A stretch of 64,000 nt of DNA from assembly GCF_039652435.2 (NCBI RefSeq), contig NZ_CP190246.1, positions 1,674,001-1,738,000 on the forward strand, in the 5' to 3' direction. Below, piece after piece: positions 1 to 7,831 of the stretch; position 1 is the stretch's first letter; each line of letters starts with the position of its first letter. A model generated the notes under the pieces. The model saw only the letters and a program-made list of their open reading frames with translations. It was not told where the DNA came from and ran no database searches. A program made the translations under genes and the position numbers. This DNA comes from Niabella insulamsoli. GTDB lineage: Bacteria; Bacteroidota; Bacteroidia; Chitinophagales; Chitinophagaceae.

Positions 1-780
1 GAAGGTATAATAAGCAGTAAAGAAAGCAGTTTTATAAGCGTTTGTGTTTTTCCTGACGTAAAGCATACGGTTGCGGCTCATGAAAAAAGATTTGATGGGG
101 CTTGCTTTGCCCACGCTCATCGATTCTTTATGATAGATAACAGCCTTGCCCGTAAACCAGATTTTTTTGCCAATTCGCTTAAATTTCTCACACCAGTCCA
201 GCTCTTCATAATAAAGAAAATAGCGCTCGTCCATCAATCCCGCGCGTTCCAAATCATCCTTTCGGCACATCACCGCCGCACCGTGACAAAAACCGGTTTC
301 GCGGCTGTCGTCATTATACTGCCCCTTGTCTTGTTCAAAAGAACCGATGGCCGCATTGCGCGCCGTGAAATAATTCATCTCAGAAAAGCCGGCATATTGA
401 ATTATGTCCTTTTGTTCGAAAAATTTAATCAGCGGCGACAGCAACCCAATTTCCGGGTGCTGTTCCATTTCTCTAACAAGCGTTGATACAAAGGAAGCGG
501 TAATTTCCGTGTCGTTGTTTAACAACAAAATATAAGTACCGTTAGCGCTTTTGATACCCAGGTTATTGCCCCCGGCGTAACCCAGGTTTTTGGATGAGTG
601 AATGTAAACAAGGTCGGGATAAGCCTCAATGAAGTCGAGCCGCCAGTTCTTCGCAGGCGCATTATCAACCAGGATAACCTCCACTTCATGGGGATCAGCG
701 AACTGCCTGACCGATTTTAGAAATTCGATGGTAACAGCGGGTTGGTTGTAATTAACGGTTATTATGGAAGTCAGAGGCAT
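1..780 (-). CDS. Family 2 glycosyltransferase, C-terminus cut by window edge
   Basis: The frame is open from an ATG at 780 down to base 1 (260 codons), so the 3' end lies outside the window. The protein starts MPLTSIITVNYNQ, the usual opening strand of a GT-A fold. It then shows LVDNAP, NLGYAGGNN and LLLNNDTE (about residues 80-90), where the D-x-D-like acidic pair should bind the metal and nucleotide sugar. Further on are GFCHGAAVMCRK and FLYYEELDWCER, typical of rhamnosyltransferase-like GT2 enzymes that build cell-surface polysaccharide. Sugar and acceptor cannot be read from the sequence. It sits 28 bp downstream of coaE on the same strand. Membership of GT2 is secure; the precise role is not. 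Confidence 0.85.
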   Translation of the reverse strand, partial: MPLTSIITVNYNQPAVTIEFLKSVRQFADPHEVEVILVDNAPAKNWRLDFIEAYPDLVYIHSSKNLGYAGGNNLGIKSANGTYILLLNNDTEITASFVSTLVREMEQHPEIGLLSPLIKFFEQKDIIQYAGFSEMNYFTARNAAIGSFEQDKGQYNDDSRETGFCHGAAVMCRKDDLERAGLMDERYFLYYEELDWCEKFKRIGKKIWFTGKAVIYHKESMSVGKASPIKSFFMSRNRMLYVRKNTNAYKTAFFTAYYTF

Positions 781-808
781 CGGTCACGAAGATAAAATCT
801 TTTCGTAA

Positions 809-1399
809 TCAATGGGTCGACAATGTCAGCAATTTTTGGTGTAGTTCAAAAACCTGCTTTATCACCGATTCCTTTTCATTGTTGTCGATGATAAACTGGC
901 ATTGGTTCATCTTTTGTTTTTCTTCCATTTGCTTTTCCATTCGCGACCGGATCTCGGCCGCTGAGAGCCCGCTGCGTTTCCTTACACGATCGATGCGCAA
1001 TGCTTCTTCGGTCCACACGCCAATGATATAATCAAGATGCCGTTCGCTGCTGCTTTCGAAAATAAGCGCTGACTCTTTAATGGCGTAGGCGGCATTTTGC
1101 TGTCCAAACCATTCGATAGAATCCTGAATGGTGGCCGGATGCACGATTTCGTTGATCCGTTGTAGTTGCTGATCGTCGTTAAAAACAATAGATGCCAGGA
1201 AACTCCGGTCGAGCCGGTTGTTTTTATAAGTTTCTGTGCCGAACTGGTTGATAAGTTGCTCCCGGATAGACTCATTTTCATCCATCAGCCTTTTGGCTGC
1301 CTGGTCAGAATCGTATATGGGAATGCCGAGGGTAGAAAAAATATTGGCAATGGTTGTTTTACCACTGCCAATACCGCCTGTAAGGCCAATTCTTAACAT
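809..1399 (-). CDS. coaE: Dephospho-CoA kinase
   Basis: Catalyses the last step of coenzyme A synthesis, phosphorylating the 3'-hydroxyl of dephospho-CoA with ATP in the cytoplasm. The 196-residue product has the normal family length. It carries a P-loop, GLTGGIGSGKTT, at residues 5-16, followed by IYDSDQAAKRL (the Asp that positions substrate) and the NEIVHP segment typical of CoaE. It lies 43 bp downstream of yajC on the same strand, so the two are probably cotranscribed with the DUF1573 and nusB genes. No anomaly was seen. Confidence 0.95.
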   Translation of the reverse strand: MLRIGLTGGIGSGKTTIANIFSTLGIPIYDSDQAAKRLMDENESIREQLINQFGTETYKNNRLDRSFLASIVFNDDQQLQRINEIVHPATIQDSIEWFGQQNAAYAIKESALIFESSSERHLDYIIGVWTEEALRIDRVRKRSGLSAAEIRSRMEKQMEEKQKMNQCQFIIDNNEKESVIKQVFELHQKLLTLSTH

Positions 1400-1442
1400 A
1401 CCTGATATTTTAGGCTATGCAAAATATTTACGGAACGATCCG

Positions 1443-1772
1443 TTATTTCGTAGCTGCAGGAGCTGCAGGCTTGTTGATTTGCGCAGTCCACTCCATGCTG
1501 ATCGCCGATTTTTCAATTTTAATATAATTGCCCGGGCTGATCTCAATATTTAAAGTGCCATCTTCATTCACTTGCTGAATTTTGCCATGTATGCCGGCGA
1601 TAGTTACAATGCGGTCGCCCTTTTGAAGGTCTTCAATAAATTTTTTCTGGTTTTTTGCTTTTTTTGCCTGGGGACGGATGAAGAAAAGCCAAAAAACGAG
1701 TATCATTCCAACCAGAAAAATCAATTGGAAAGATCCGCCGCCGCCCTGTGCTTGTAAAATGTAATTCGTCAT
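1443..1772 (-). CDS. yajC: Preprotein translocase accessory subunit YajC
   Basis: A 109-residue protein with one N-terminal membrane helix (about residues 16-33, ending VFWLFFIRPQ) and a small soluble domain containing LQKGDRIVTIAGIHGKI, the conserved YajC core. In the family this subunit associates with SecDF-SecYEG in the inner membrane. The C-terminus ends in a short Pro/Ala tail. The gene starts 24 bp downstream of the DUF1573 lipoprotein gene. Family assignment is firm. Confidence 0.93.
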   Translation of the reverse strand: MTNYILQAQGGGGSFQLIFLVGMILVFWLFFIRPQAKKAKNQKKFIEDLQKGDRIVTIAGIHGKIQQVNEDGTLNIEISPGNYIKIEKSAISMEWTAQINKPAAPAATK

Positions 1773-1796
1773 TATTATATGTATTAAACTTTTAAT

Positions 1797-2249
1797 TTAT
1801 TTAACCACGTTTACTTTAAAGGTCAACGTGTGTTGTGTAAATGGTTTGGTATTGGCTGTTACAATAACTGTTTTTGTGTGTGTGCCTTCGCTCTGATGTT
1901 CGCTATTAAATTTGGCCACAATTTTTTCTTCGTTATTGGGAAGAATAGGTTTTTCCGGTTTTTCTGCTACGGTGCAGCCACAGCCGGGCGCTACGTTGGA
2001 AATGATCAACGGTTTATCGCCGGTATTTTTTACCACAAAAGGAATTTCTACTGTCTGCCCTTTTTTTACATCTCCCAAATCCTGGTAAGTCGAATCGACC
2101 CAGGCTACCGTGGTGAAGTTCGACGAATCCTTTAACGCTTCCAGTTTTAAGGAATCGGACAAAGGCCCGTCGGGTATTTTATTTTCGCCGTTACTGTTGC
2201 AGGCAGCAAATGCAACCGCTGCTGAAAAGATAAGTACGAAACGTTTCAT
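1797..2249 (-). CDS. DUF1573 lipoprotein
   Basis: A 150-residue exported protein. The N-terminus is a lipoprotein signal with a lipobox ending AFAAC, predicting acylation at Cys17. The mature part matches DUF1573, an immunoglobulin-like beta domain: DLGDVKKGQTVEIPFVVKN, then NVAPGCGCTVAEKP, whose Cys-Gly-Cys turn is the family hallmark. The molecular function is not established. In Bacteroidota these small envelope lipoproteins often sit between nusB and yajC, as here. It is probably anchored in the outer or inner membrane facing the periplasm. Confidence 0.85.
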   Translation of the reverse strand: MKRFVLIFSAAVAFAACNSNGENKIPDGPLSDSLKLEALKDSSNFTTVAWVDSTYQDLGDVKKGQTVEIPFVVKNTGDKPLIISNVAPGCGCTVAEKPEKPILPNNEEKIVAKFNSEHQSEGTHTKTVIVTANTKPFTQHTLTFKVNVVK

Positions 2250-2320
2250 GTGTTTAAGATTTTAAATTGATCGCACGAATTTATAAAGAATATTTAAAGC
2301 CTGCCAAATAAATGAGCAGA

Positions 2321-3247
2321 TTAGGATTTTCTAAAGTCGGTTTTTGTGATCTTCCCTTCTGTCAAGAGCTCTTTGTGAATATTATCTAAAATGCCATTTA
2401 CAAAATGGCCGCTTTGCGCCGTGCTGTATTCCTTTGCTAAATCAATATACTCGTTGATGGTAACTTTCGGAGGAATGGTATCAAAATATAAAAATTCGCA
2501 GACACCCATTTTCATCAAAACCATATCCAGTAGCGCAATCCGCTCGGGGTCCCAGTTTTTTAATTTGGGTTTGATCAGACTGAGCAGGTAGTCTTCTTTT
2601 TCGATCACTGTTCTCAGCAGGTTGACTGCAAAAACTTCTTTATCGGTGCTGATAATCTGTTGAAAATTAAGTGATTGAGGTTTTCTGATAAAAGCGGCAA
2701 CGCTCTGTGCTATCAGGGCGCCGTCATCATCCCAGTTAGAAAACACTTCTTCGATATGGGCCGTGAAAAGCTCATTGTCGAGCATCAGGTCGTTGAAGAT
2801 GTATTCAAAAATCTTTCTATCCTCCTGCAGGCTTTGCTGGCCGATGCTGATATAATGCGCGTATTGCTGCGAAGCTGTCAGTTCTGTGTAAATTTTTTTA
2901 ATAAGTTCTTCGTCGCCCCATTGCTCCGGTTTTTCGTTTTTAAAAGCAATTTTGACGTCGTTGAGGTCGAGGATCTGCCAAAGCAAATTGCTGCCGGCCA
3001 GTTTGGTATTCACGTTCAAATCCTTCTCGGTAGGGATATATTTATGAGACTTTTTGAAAGCGTCTTTTTCGGCATACCGGGCAACTTCTGCAAGGAAGTA
3101 AACAGTGTAAGTAAGTAATGATCGCGTTTGATTGAAATGTTGCTTGAGTGTTTTTTGAGGGTCGAGCGGCTTGTCAGTGTCCAGACTGGCTGCGTATGAG
3201 TAAAGGGTTTGCATGACTTTCACCCTTATATTTCTTCTACTAATCAT
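2321..3247 (-). CDS. nusB: Transcription antitermination factor NusB (long form)
   Basis: NusB binds boxA RNA with NusE (S10) to promote antitermination during rRNA synthesis. The protein is 308 residues, about twice the proteobacterial length. The N-terminus MISRRNIRVKVMQTLYSYAAS and the C-terminal NusB helices (IDLAKEYSTAQSGHFVNGILD) are both recognisable. They are separated by about 150 extra residues, which I recognise as usual for NusB in Bacteroidota. It appears to be the first gene of the nusB-DUF1573-yajC-coaE cluster on this strand. Confidence 0.9.
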   Translation of the reverse strand: MISRRNIRVKVMQTLYSYAASLDTDKPLDPQKTLKQHFNQTRSLLTYTVYFLAEVARYAEKDAFKKSHKYIPTEKDLNVNTKLAGSNLLWQILDLNDVKIAFKNEKPEQWGDEELIKKIYTELTASQQYAHYISIGQQSLQEDRKIFEYIFNDLMLDNELFTAHIEEVFSNWDDDGALIAQSVAAFIRKPQSLNFQQIISTDKEVFAVNLLRTVIEKEDYLLSLIKPKLKNWDPERIALLDMVLMKMGVCEFLYFDTIPPKVTINEYIDLAKEYSTAQSGHFVNGILDNIHKELLTEGKITKTDFRKS

Positions 3248-3315
3248 TGAATCAAGAACTATTTTGAAGCGGCGAAGATAAGATATATTGGTTGAATGAA
3301 AATTAAATGGGCAAC

Positions 3316-5985
3316 TTAAAATCTAAATGTAAAGTAAGCCATAAACGTAAAAGGGCGAATCCAATAATCGTAGGTGGAGAACTGCAATCCGTTGTAATTT
3401 GATTGAATATATCTTTTTTGGTTCAATATATTATACGCCTGTATGCCAACATCCGTTTTGGCTTTTTTTATAGAATAGTTCAGCTTACTGTCAAATTTTG
3501 AATTTCTATTTTTGTTACTGCCATCTTTTTGAGTTAAATGGTTAAACCACACTTGTAGATAAATATGTTCGTTAAAACTGATTGTCGGATTAAAGCCCAA
3601 ACTCCACAAATAAAGTATATCGCCAACCTGTTTTTCCAATGTAATGTTTTTTACTTTAGATGCATAAATTGAAGAGTTTAGCTCAAAATTGAAGTACCAT
3701 TTGGGTTTTCCTACAATACTTAGGTTGAGGTTTTGGCTACTGCCCTTTAGTTGCGAAGTTTGTAAATTTTGCAACTGAAAATATTGTAAGAAAGTTGAAC
3801 TATAATTGGCTTTAATGGTAGTTTTGAAAGGAATTAGATATTTGCTGTAGCTTGTTAAAACCATTGTTCGATTTGTGATATTCTTAAAAGGGGTTTGTGT
3901 TACGGTGTTGCTTCCGTTTTGAAATATTTGATGTGCGATAGATGGCGATACATTTTTTGAATATATAAAGCCAAGTGTGATGAAACTTATTTTAAGAGGG
4001 TTTCGATATCTTGTTAAAACAGACAAAGTGTTTATATCGGTGTATTGCAAATTCTGTAAACTATTTACGACATTTCTATAGTTTGTCAAAACAAATCCCT
4101 CGAGAAAATTTTCAGGAGCGGAAAAGCTCGTTTCTCTGCGCCAGGTTCCTATAAAAGATGTGTATTTCCCTGTTTCAAGCGTAGCCTTAAATGTAGGGTG
4201 AAGTGAAAGCCTAGAAAACGCAGTATCTACATAATTCAGGTTTTTATAACTGATTATTCTAGTTATAATATCCGCCCCCGCCGATATTTTTAGCTTTTTA
4301 GTATTATATTCAAGAAAGGGGGTTGTTTTAATAGAGTTGTTTAACCATTGTAAATCATTTGAAAAATCATTTAGGTTTTTTAGTTCTTTATTTACGCTTG
4401 TCTGTGCGTGCGTCGAATATTTTGATAGATCACCCCAATAAGATAAGCGTAACCCTAACAGAACTGCTCTATATTTTTTAAAAGTAGCGGCCGAAAAGTT
4501 AAGATTGATATTGTCAAGGTTAGTGTTCTGTCGTTCTAAATCGTAAAGCGCATTATTAGCTGTAAAGAAGGCTCGAGTACCCGGCATAATATCCAGTGTT
4601 TCTTTTATCGAGCTGTAACTACCGTTGGCTTTAATATCCAAAATCAAATTTTTATTTATTTCCTTTTTCAACGAGAAGTTATCTGTTACCTTATATTCGG
4701 CTTGGCCTAAAAGCTGGTTTAATGAGTCATTTTCGGTAACAATATCTGAGATGTTTTTTGACGAGAGCCGGTGTATCGAAAACTGATTCTTTAAATATTC
4801 ATGACTTCCGTTATATAGATAATCGGTACTGAAAAAGTAAGATGGATTGTTTAGTTTGGCTTTTTGATTTTCGAACTGCGTTACTGTATCGTTGGGTATA
4901 TAGAAAATACTCAGCTGCTTGTTGTCGATATAGTTTTTATCAGCCAGTAAATAAAAATTAAATTTTATACTTTTGTCCGTATTTATTGGCACTAAATTAT
5001 TAATAGTCAATAAGTGAGAGTTATTGTTTAAGTAGTCACGTTGCTGTAATAAGGGTGGGGGAAGGCTGGTGAAACTTAACAGCCGATTTATGCTATTTGC
5101 ATTTTGCTTATCAGCGAGTGTCGTTATTTTTTGGTCAGTAACTTCATCCCTAATGCTTCTTCCAACATTATTATACAAGTACGAGTTAATCATTTTTAAC
5201 TTACTGTTAAATAAAAGGGTATTTATTCTTGCATCGGTTGCGTTTTTTACCGGGGTTCCTATAGAGGCATTTCCCGAACCGAATAGTTTCAGTTTGGCGG
5301 TGTTGTTTAGTTTTATATTGATTGCAGCATTATCGCTTATTATTTTTCCCCGAAACATTTTTACGGGTTCATGATTTTCGAATATCTGTATTTTTTCAAC
5401 AACATCTATCGGTATTGTATTGCTTGCTATTCCGTATTTAGGCCCAAGTAAATCGTCTCCGTCAATATAAAACTTATTGATGGGCTTCCCGTTATAACTA
5501 ATCCCTCCTGTAGCATCGATCTCAACCCCTGGTAGGTTTTTTAGAACGTCGCCTATAGTCCTATCTTGCGACCGAGTAAATATCTTAGGGTTGTAGTCTA
5601 AGGTATCGCCATGTTTGGTTAAAATATCTTGTCCTTTTACAACTACGTTTGGCAATATAAAAGGCTTGGGGATTAGTATGAAATTGTATCTCTTTTTTTC
5701 AGCAGAGATTCTTTTAGTATTACTTTCAAACCCTACACAGGTAACCAGAATGAGATCCAATGAATCAATTGATGAAACGGTTAAAGAGTAGTCGCCAAAC
5801 GAATCAGAAAAGGCAAAAGCAGTAATGGCGGCAGTTTTATTTTTTTTTGTTTGAACATTGGCTCCTTTTATAGCATTGCCAAGAGTATCAGTAATTCTTC
5901 CGAAAATTGTAATTTGCGAGTTGCTTTTTAAATGTAGTAAAAGCAGGCTAAGTGATAACAAGAAAACGTAAAATATTCTCCCCAT
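3316..5985 (-). CDS. Outer-membrane beta-barrel protein with carboxypeptidase-like and plug domains
   Basis: An 889-residue exported protein. A signal peptide (about residues 1-23, ending NSQ) is followed by a carboxypeptidase-regulatory-like domain, ITIFGRITDTLGNAIKGANV. Next comes a TonB-receptor-type plug, with GDVLKNLPGVEIDATGGISYNGKPI around residues 145-170. The remainder is a long beta-rich barrel ending in an aromatic residue (FTFRF), the outer-membrane sorting signal. No clear TonB box was seen, so active TonB-dependent transport is uncertain. It begins 2 bp after the GLPGLI gene and is probably its partner. The gene is visibly more AT-rich than the flanking nusB and groEL genes, which suggests acquired DNA. 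Confidence 0.85.
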   Translation of the reverse strand: MGRIFYVFLLSLSLLLLHLKSNSQITIFGRITDTLGNAIKGANVQTKKNKTAAITAFAFSDSFGDYSLTVSSIDSLDLILVTCVGFESNTKRISAEKKRYNFILIPKPFILPNVVVKGQDILTKHGDTLDYNPKIFTRSQDRTIGDVLKNLPGVEIDATGGISYNGKPINKFYIDGDDLLGPKYGIASNTIPIDVVEKIQIFENHEPVKMFRGKIISDNAAINIKLNNTAKLKLFGSGNASIGTPVKNATDARINTLLFNSKLKMINSYLYNNVGRSIRDEVTDQKITTLADKQNANSINRLLSFTSLPPPLLQQRDYLNNNSHLLTINNLVPINTDKSIKFNFYLLADKNYIDNKQLSIFYIPNDTVTQFENQKAKLNNPSYFFSTDYLYNGSHEYLKNQFSIHRLSSKNISDIVTENDSLNQLLGQAEYKVTDNFSLKKEINKNLILDIKANGSYSSIKETLDIMPGTRAFFTANNALYDLERQNTNLDNINLNFSAATFKKYRAVLLGLRLSYWGDLSKYSTHAQTSVNKELKNLNDFSNDLQWLNNSIKTTPFLEYNTKKLKISAGADIITRIISYKNLNYVDTAFSRLSLHPTFKATLETGKYTSFIGTWRRETSFSAPENFLEGFVLTNYRNVVNSLQNLQYTDINTLSVLTRYRNPLKISFITLGFIYSKNVSPSIAHQIFQNGSNTVTQTPFKNITNRTMVLTSYSKYLIPFKTTIKANYSSTFLQYFQLQNLQTSQLKGSSQNLNLSIVGKPKWYFNFELNSSIYASKVKNITLEKQVGDILYLWSLGFNPTISFNEHIYLQVWFNHLTQKDGSNKNRNSKFDSKLNYSIKKAKTDVGIQAYNILNQKRYIQSNYNGLQFSTYDYWIRPFTFMAYFTFRF

Positions 5986-5987
5986 AT

Positions 5988-6803
5988 TTACTCTTCGCTC
6001 AATTCGATGGGATTGTTTGATTTTGCAGTACCTGGTTTGGCGGTATTATTTTTGAAATCAAGTTTTATGGTTCCGCCTTTCATTGAGTTTTGAAGAAATT
6101 GCATAGGGTTTTCTAAATATGCTTGTCGCAAGTTTAAAAACTCTTTCCGATTAGTTAGAAATGAATTTTCGGGTATAGCAATTAAATTTTTACTTAAAGT
6201 GGCCATCCCCGAAAACTCAAAGCTAATTTCATTTTTGCTATCGTAGATTTTAACGATTAGCCCGGGTAGTCCGCTAAATTTCCACGGACCGTCATTTATA
6301 GGTATTTCGTTTGTAAACCAAGCTGTATATTTTCTGCCCCTAAAGGTACAAGTGGCTTTTTGGCATGTTAAATTATAATGGTTCTGTAAGTCAGGATAAA
6401 TAGTCCAATTAATATTAGGAGTTGGTTCTATCCAATAATAGTAATCTAAAATTCTACTAATTATAATCATTTTATTGTCGGCAGTATTTTTTAGAATCAT
6501 ATCCTTAATATAGCTTTTACCGGTTGGTTTAACAGTAATACTACCGTTAATTCCTCGATTCAAAGACTCGGTTAAATTTTTTTCTCGCACAGAATCCGCG
6601 AGATAGCCGTTATAACTTCTAAAAAGACTGCCGTTTTTTCCGTGCAAAAGCACCATGATTTCGGTATAAATGACTTCTCTTTTAGCGGTATCTCTAATAT
6701 GTTTCAAAGTGTACAAAAAGCATACTGAGGCTGAATCAGTTTGCGCATTTAAGTTCAAAACGGAAAAAAACAATAAAATAGGCAGTAGGTAAAAAGCCCT
6801 CAT
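5988..6803 (-). CDS. GLPGLI family secreted protein
   Basis: A 271-residue protein with an N-terminal signal peptide (about residues 1-20, ending LNA). It contains the exact family motif GLPGLI at residues 178-183, inside WKFSGLPGLIVKIYD. The GLPGLI family is specific to Bacteroidota and has no assigned biochemical function; members are often paired with barrel proteins like the one immediately downstream. Three cysteines lie in the mature region. The gene is AT-rich like its neighbours and lies in the same transcription unit, about 80 bp downstream of the small secreted protein gene. Confidence 0.92.
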   Translation of the reverse strand: MRAFYLLPILLFFSVLNLNAQTDSASVCFLYTLKHIRDTAKREVIYTEIMVLLHGKNGSLFRSYNGYLADSVREKNLTESLNRGINGSITVKPTGKSYIKDMILKNTADNKMIIISRILDYYYWIEPTPNINWTIYPDLQNHYNLTCQKATCTFRGRKYTAWFTNEIPINDGPWKFSGLPGLIVKIYDSKNEISFEFSGMATLSKNLIAIPENSFLTNRKEFLNLRQAYLENPMQFLQNSMKGGTIKLDFKNNTAKPGTAKSNNPIELSEE

Positions 6804-6882
6804 AGTGGTGTGGTTAATTGTAAATCATATTGCTCTTTTAAAGAGCAATATGATAGTTAGAATTTAAAGTTGATGAATACAA

Positions 6883-7134
6883 TTATACATATAATTCACT
6901 CGGCTGTTCCTCGCTACATATTTGCTCTCCCCAATAATAAAGAATTGCCATATCAGACATAATGCTTTCCATTGTAGCTTCTGGGGCAGGTGTGTACTCG
7001 GCCGTTAACGTACCACAACTTAACTCAATTGTAATTGGAAATTGTGAATGGATTTCTGTTTCTGGTGTCTTCTCGGCAGCAAATACAGATGTTCCAGTTA
7101 ATCCAAATGCTGCGATCATTAGCGTTTTTTTCAT
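6883..7134 (-). CDS. Small secreted protein of unknown function
   Basis: An 83-residue protein I do not recognise. It begins with a standard signal peptide (MKKTLMIAAFGLTGTSVFA, cleavage near residue 19-20), leaving an acidic mature peptide of about 64 residues. The mature part has two cysteines (in SCGTL and QICSEE) that could form one disulfide. A near-consensus promoter (TTTG-N20-TAATTTTG) lies about 110 bp upstream, making this the probable first gene of an operon with the GLPGLI and barrel genes. It could be a substrate, ligand or exported peptide for the barrel; that is inference. Coding status rests on the signal peptide, the promoter and the operon position. Confidence 0.7.
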   Translation of the reverse strand: MKKTLMIAAFGLTGTSVFAAEKTPETEIHSQFPITIELSCGTLTAEYTPAPEATMESIMSDMAILYYWGEQICSEEQPSELYV

Positions 7135-7244
7135 GGCAGTTTAAATTTTTTTTTGGTGCTCTTCTTGAATGTTTTGCATACATAGGGCTTACAGCGTTTT
7201 CCCTCATAGTTGCAACTAATCCTTTAATTTATGTTAACATACAC

Positions 7245-7276
7245 CAAAATTATAGGAAACAATACGTATTATCAAA
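7245..7276 (-). promoter_or_regulatory. Promoter for the small secreted/GLPGLI/barrel operon
   Basis: Read on the minus strand, TTTG (7276-7273), a 20-bp gap and TAATTTTG (7252-7245) match the Bacteroidota primary-sigma consensus TTTG-N17-23-TAnnTTTG. Transcription would start near 7241, giving a 5' leader of about 105 bases ahead of the ATG at 7134. Confidence 0.65.
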
Positions 7277-7291
7277 ATATAATATTAAATA

Positions 7292-7345
7292 ATTGTCAAT
7301 ATGTTTTGAGTATCTAAAATGAAATTTTGACATATTGCTGACAAT
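7292..7345. other. Bulged dyad in the 370-bp gap before groES
   Basis: The gap 7135-7505 holds no convincing gene. Besides the promoters at its two ends it contains this dyad: ATTGTC+AATATGT at 7292-7304 mirrors ACATATT-gct-GACAAT at 7330-7345, 13 paired positions with a 3-nt bulge. It lies between the divergent promoters of the secreted-protein operon and groES, so an operator is as likely as an RNA hairpin. The rest of the gap is AT-rich and featureless to me. Confidence 0.4.
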
Positions 7346-7432
7346 GATGCTCAGTATTGATGCTAATTTGAAATAATTATTGGCATTTCTGCAAAAATTT
7401 CAGGTTTACCTGTCATGGCATGTTATTTACGG

Positions 7433-7440
7433 TACATTTG
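7433..7440 (+). promoter_or_regulatory. -7 promoter element of groESL
   Basis: TACATTTG matches TAnnTTTG. A TTTA at 7405-7408 is the best -33 candidate, at a slightly long spacing of 24 bp. The start site would be near 7445, about 60 bases before the groES ATG. No CIRCE-type heat-shock operator was seen. Confidence 0.5.
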
Positions 7441-7505
7441 CCAACTCTATAATAACGATTACAGAATTCTGTAAAAATTAAAAATTTTTAAAAAACATAG
7501 AAACT

Positions 7506-7787
7506 ATGGCTAAAAAATCGACAGTTACCCCTTTACACGACAGGGTAATCGTAAAACCAGCTGCCGCTGAAGAAAAAACTGCAGGCGGTATCATTATTCC
7601 CGACACAGCTAAAGAAAAACCGCAGCGTGGAACCGTTGTTGCTGCAGGGCCGGGCAAAAAAGACGAGCCGGTAACTGTAAAAGCAGGCGATGTTGTCTTA
7701 TATGGCAAGTATTCCGGCACTGAAATTCAGATCGACGGACAGGATTTGCTGATCATGCGCGAGAGCGATATCCTGGCCATCGTATAA
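7506..7787 (+). CDS. groES: Co-chaperonin GroES
   Basis: The 93-residue co-chaperonin that caps the GroEL chamber. It begins with the family pattern TPLHDRVIVKPAAAEEKTAGGIIIPDTAKEK, which includes the flexible mobile loop (about residues 16-35) that contacts GroEL. It ends with DLLIMRESDILAIV. groEL follows 44 bp downstream in the same unit. Length and sequence are ordinary. Confidence 0.98.
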   Translation: MAKKSTVTPLHDRVIVKPAAAEEKTAGGIIIPDTAKEKPQRGTVVAAGPGKKDEPVTVKAGDVVLYGKYSGTEIQIDGQDLLIMRESDILAIV

Positions 7788-7831
7788 AACGCACCAGGTC
7801 AAAAAATTTATAATTATCAAATTAACATAAA

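Noticed and set aside
7025..7207. 60-codon minus-strand ORF overlapping the start of the small secreted protein gene
   Set aside because: It is in another frame, lacks a signal or domain, and the overlapping 83-codon ORF has a signal peptide and a proper promoter.
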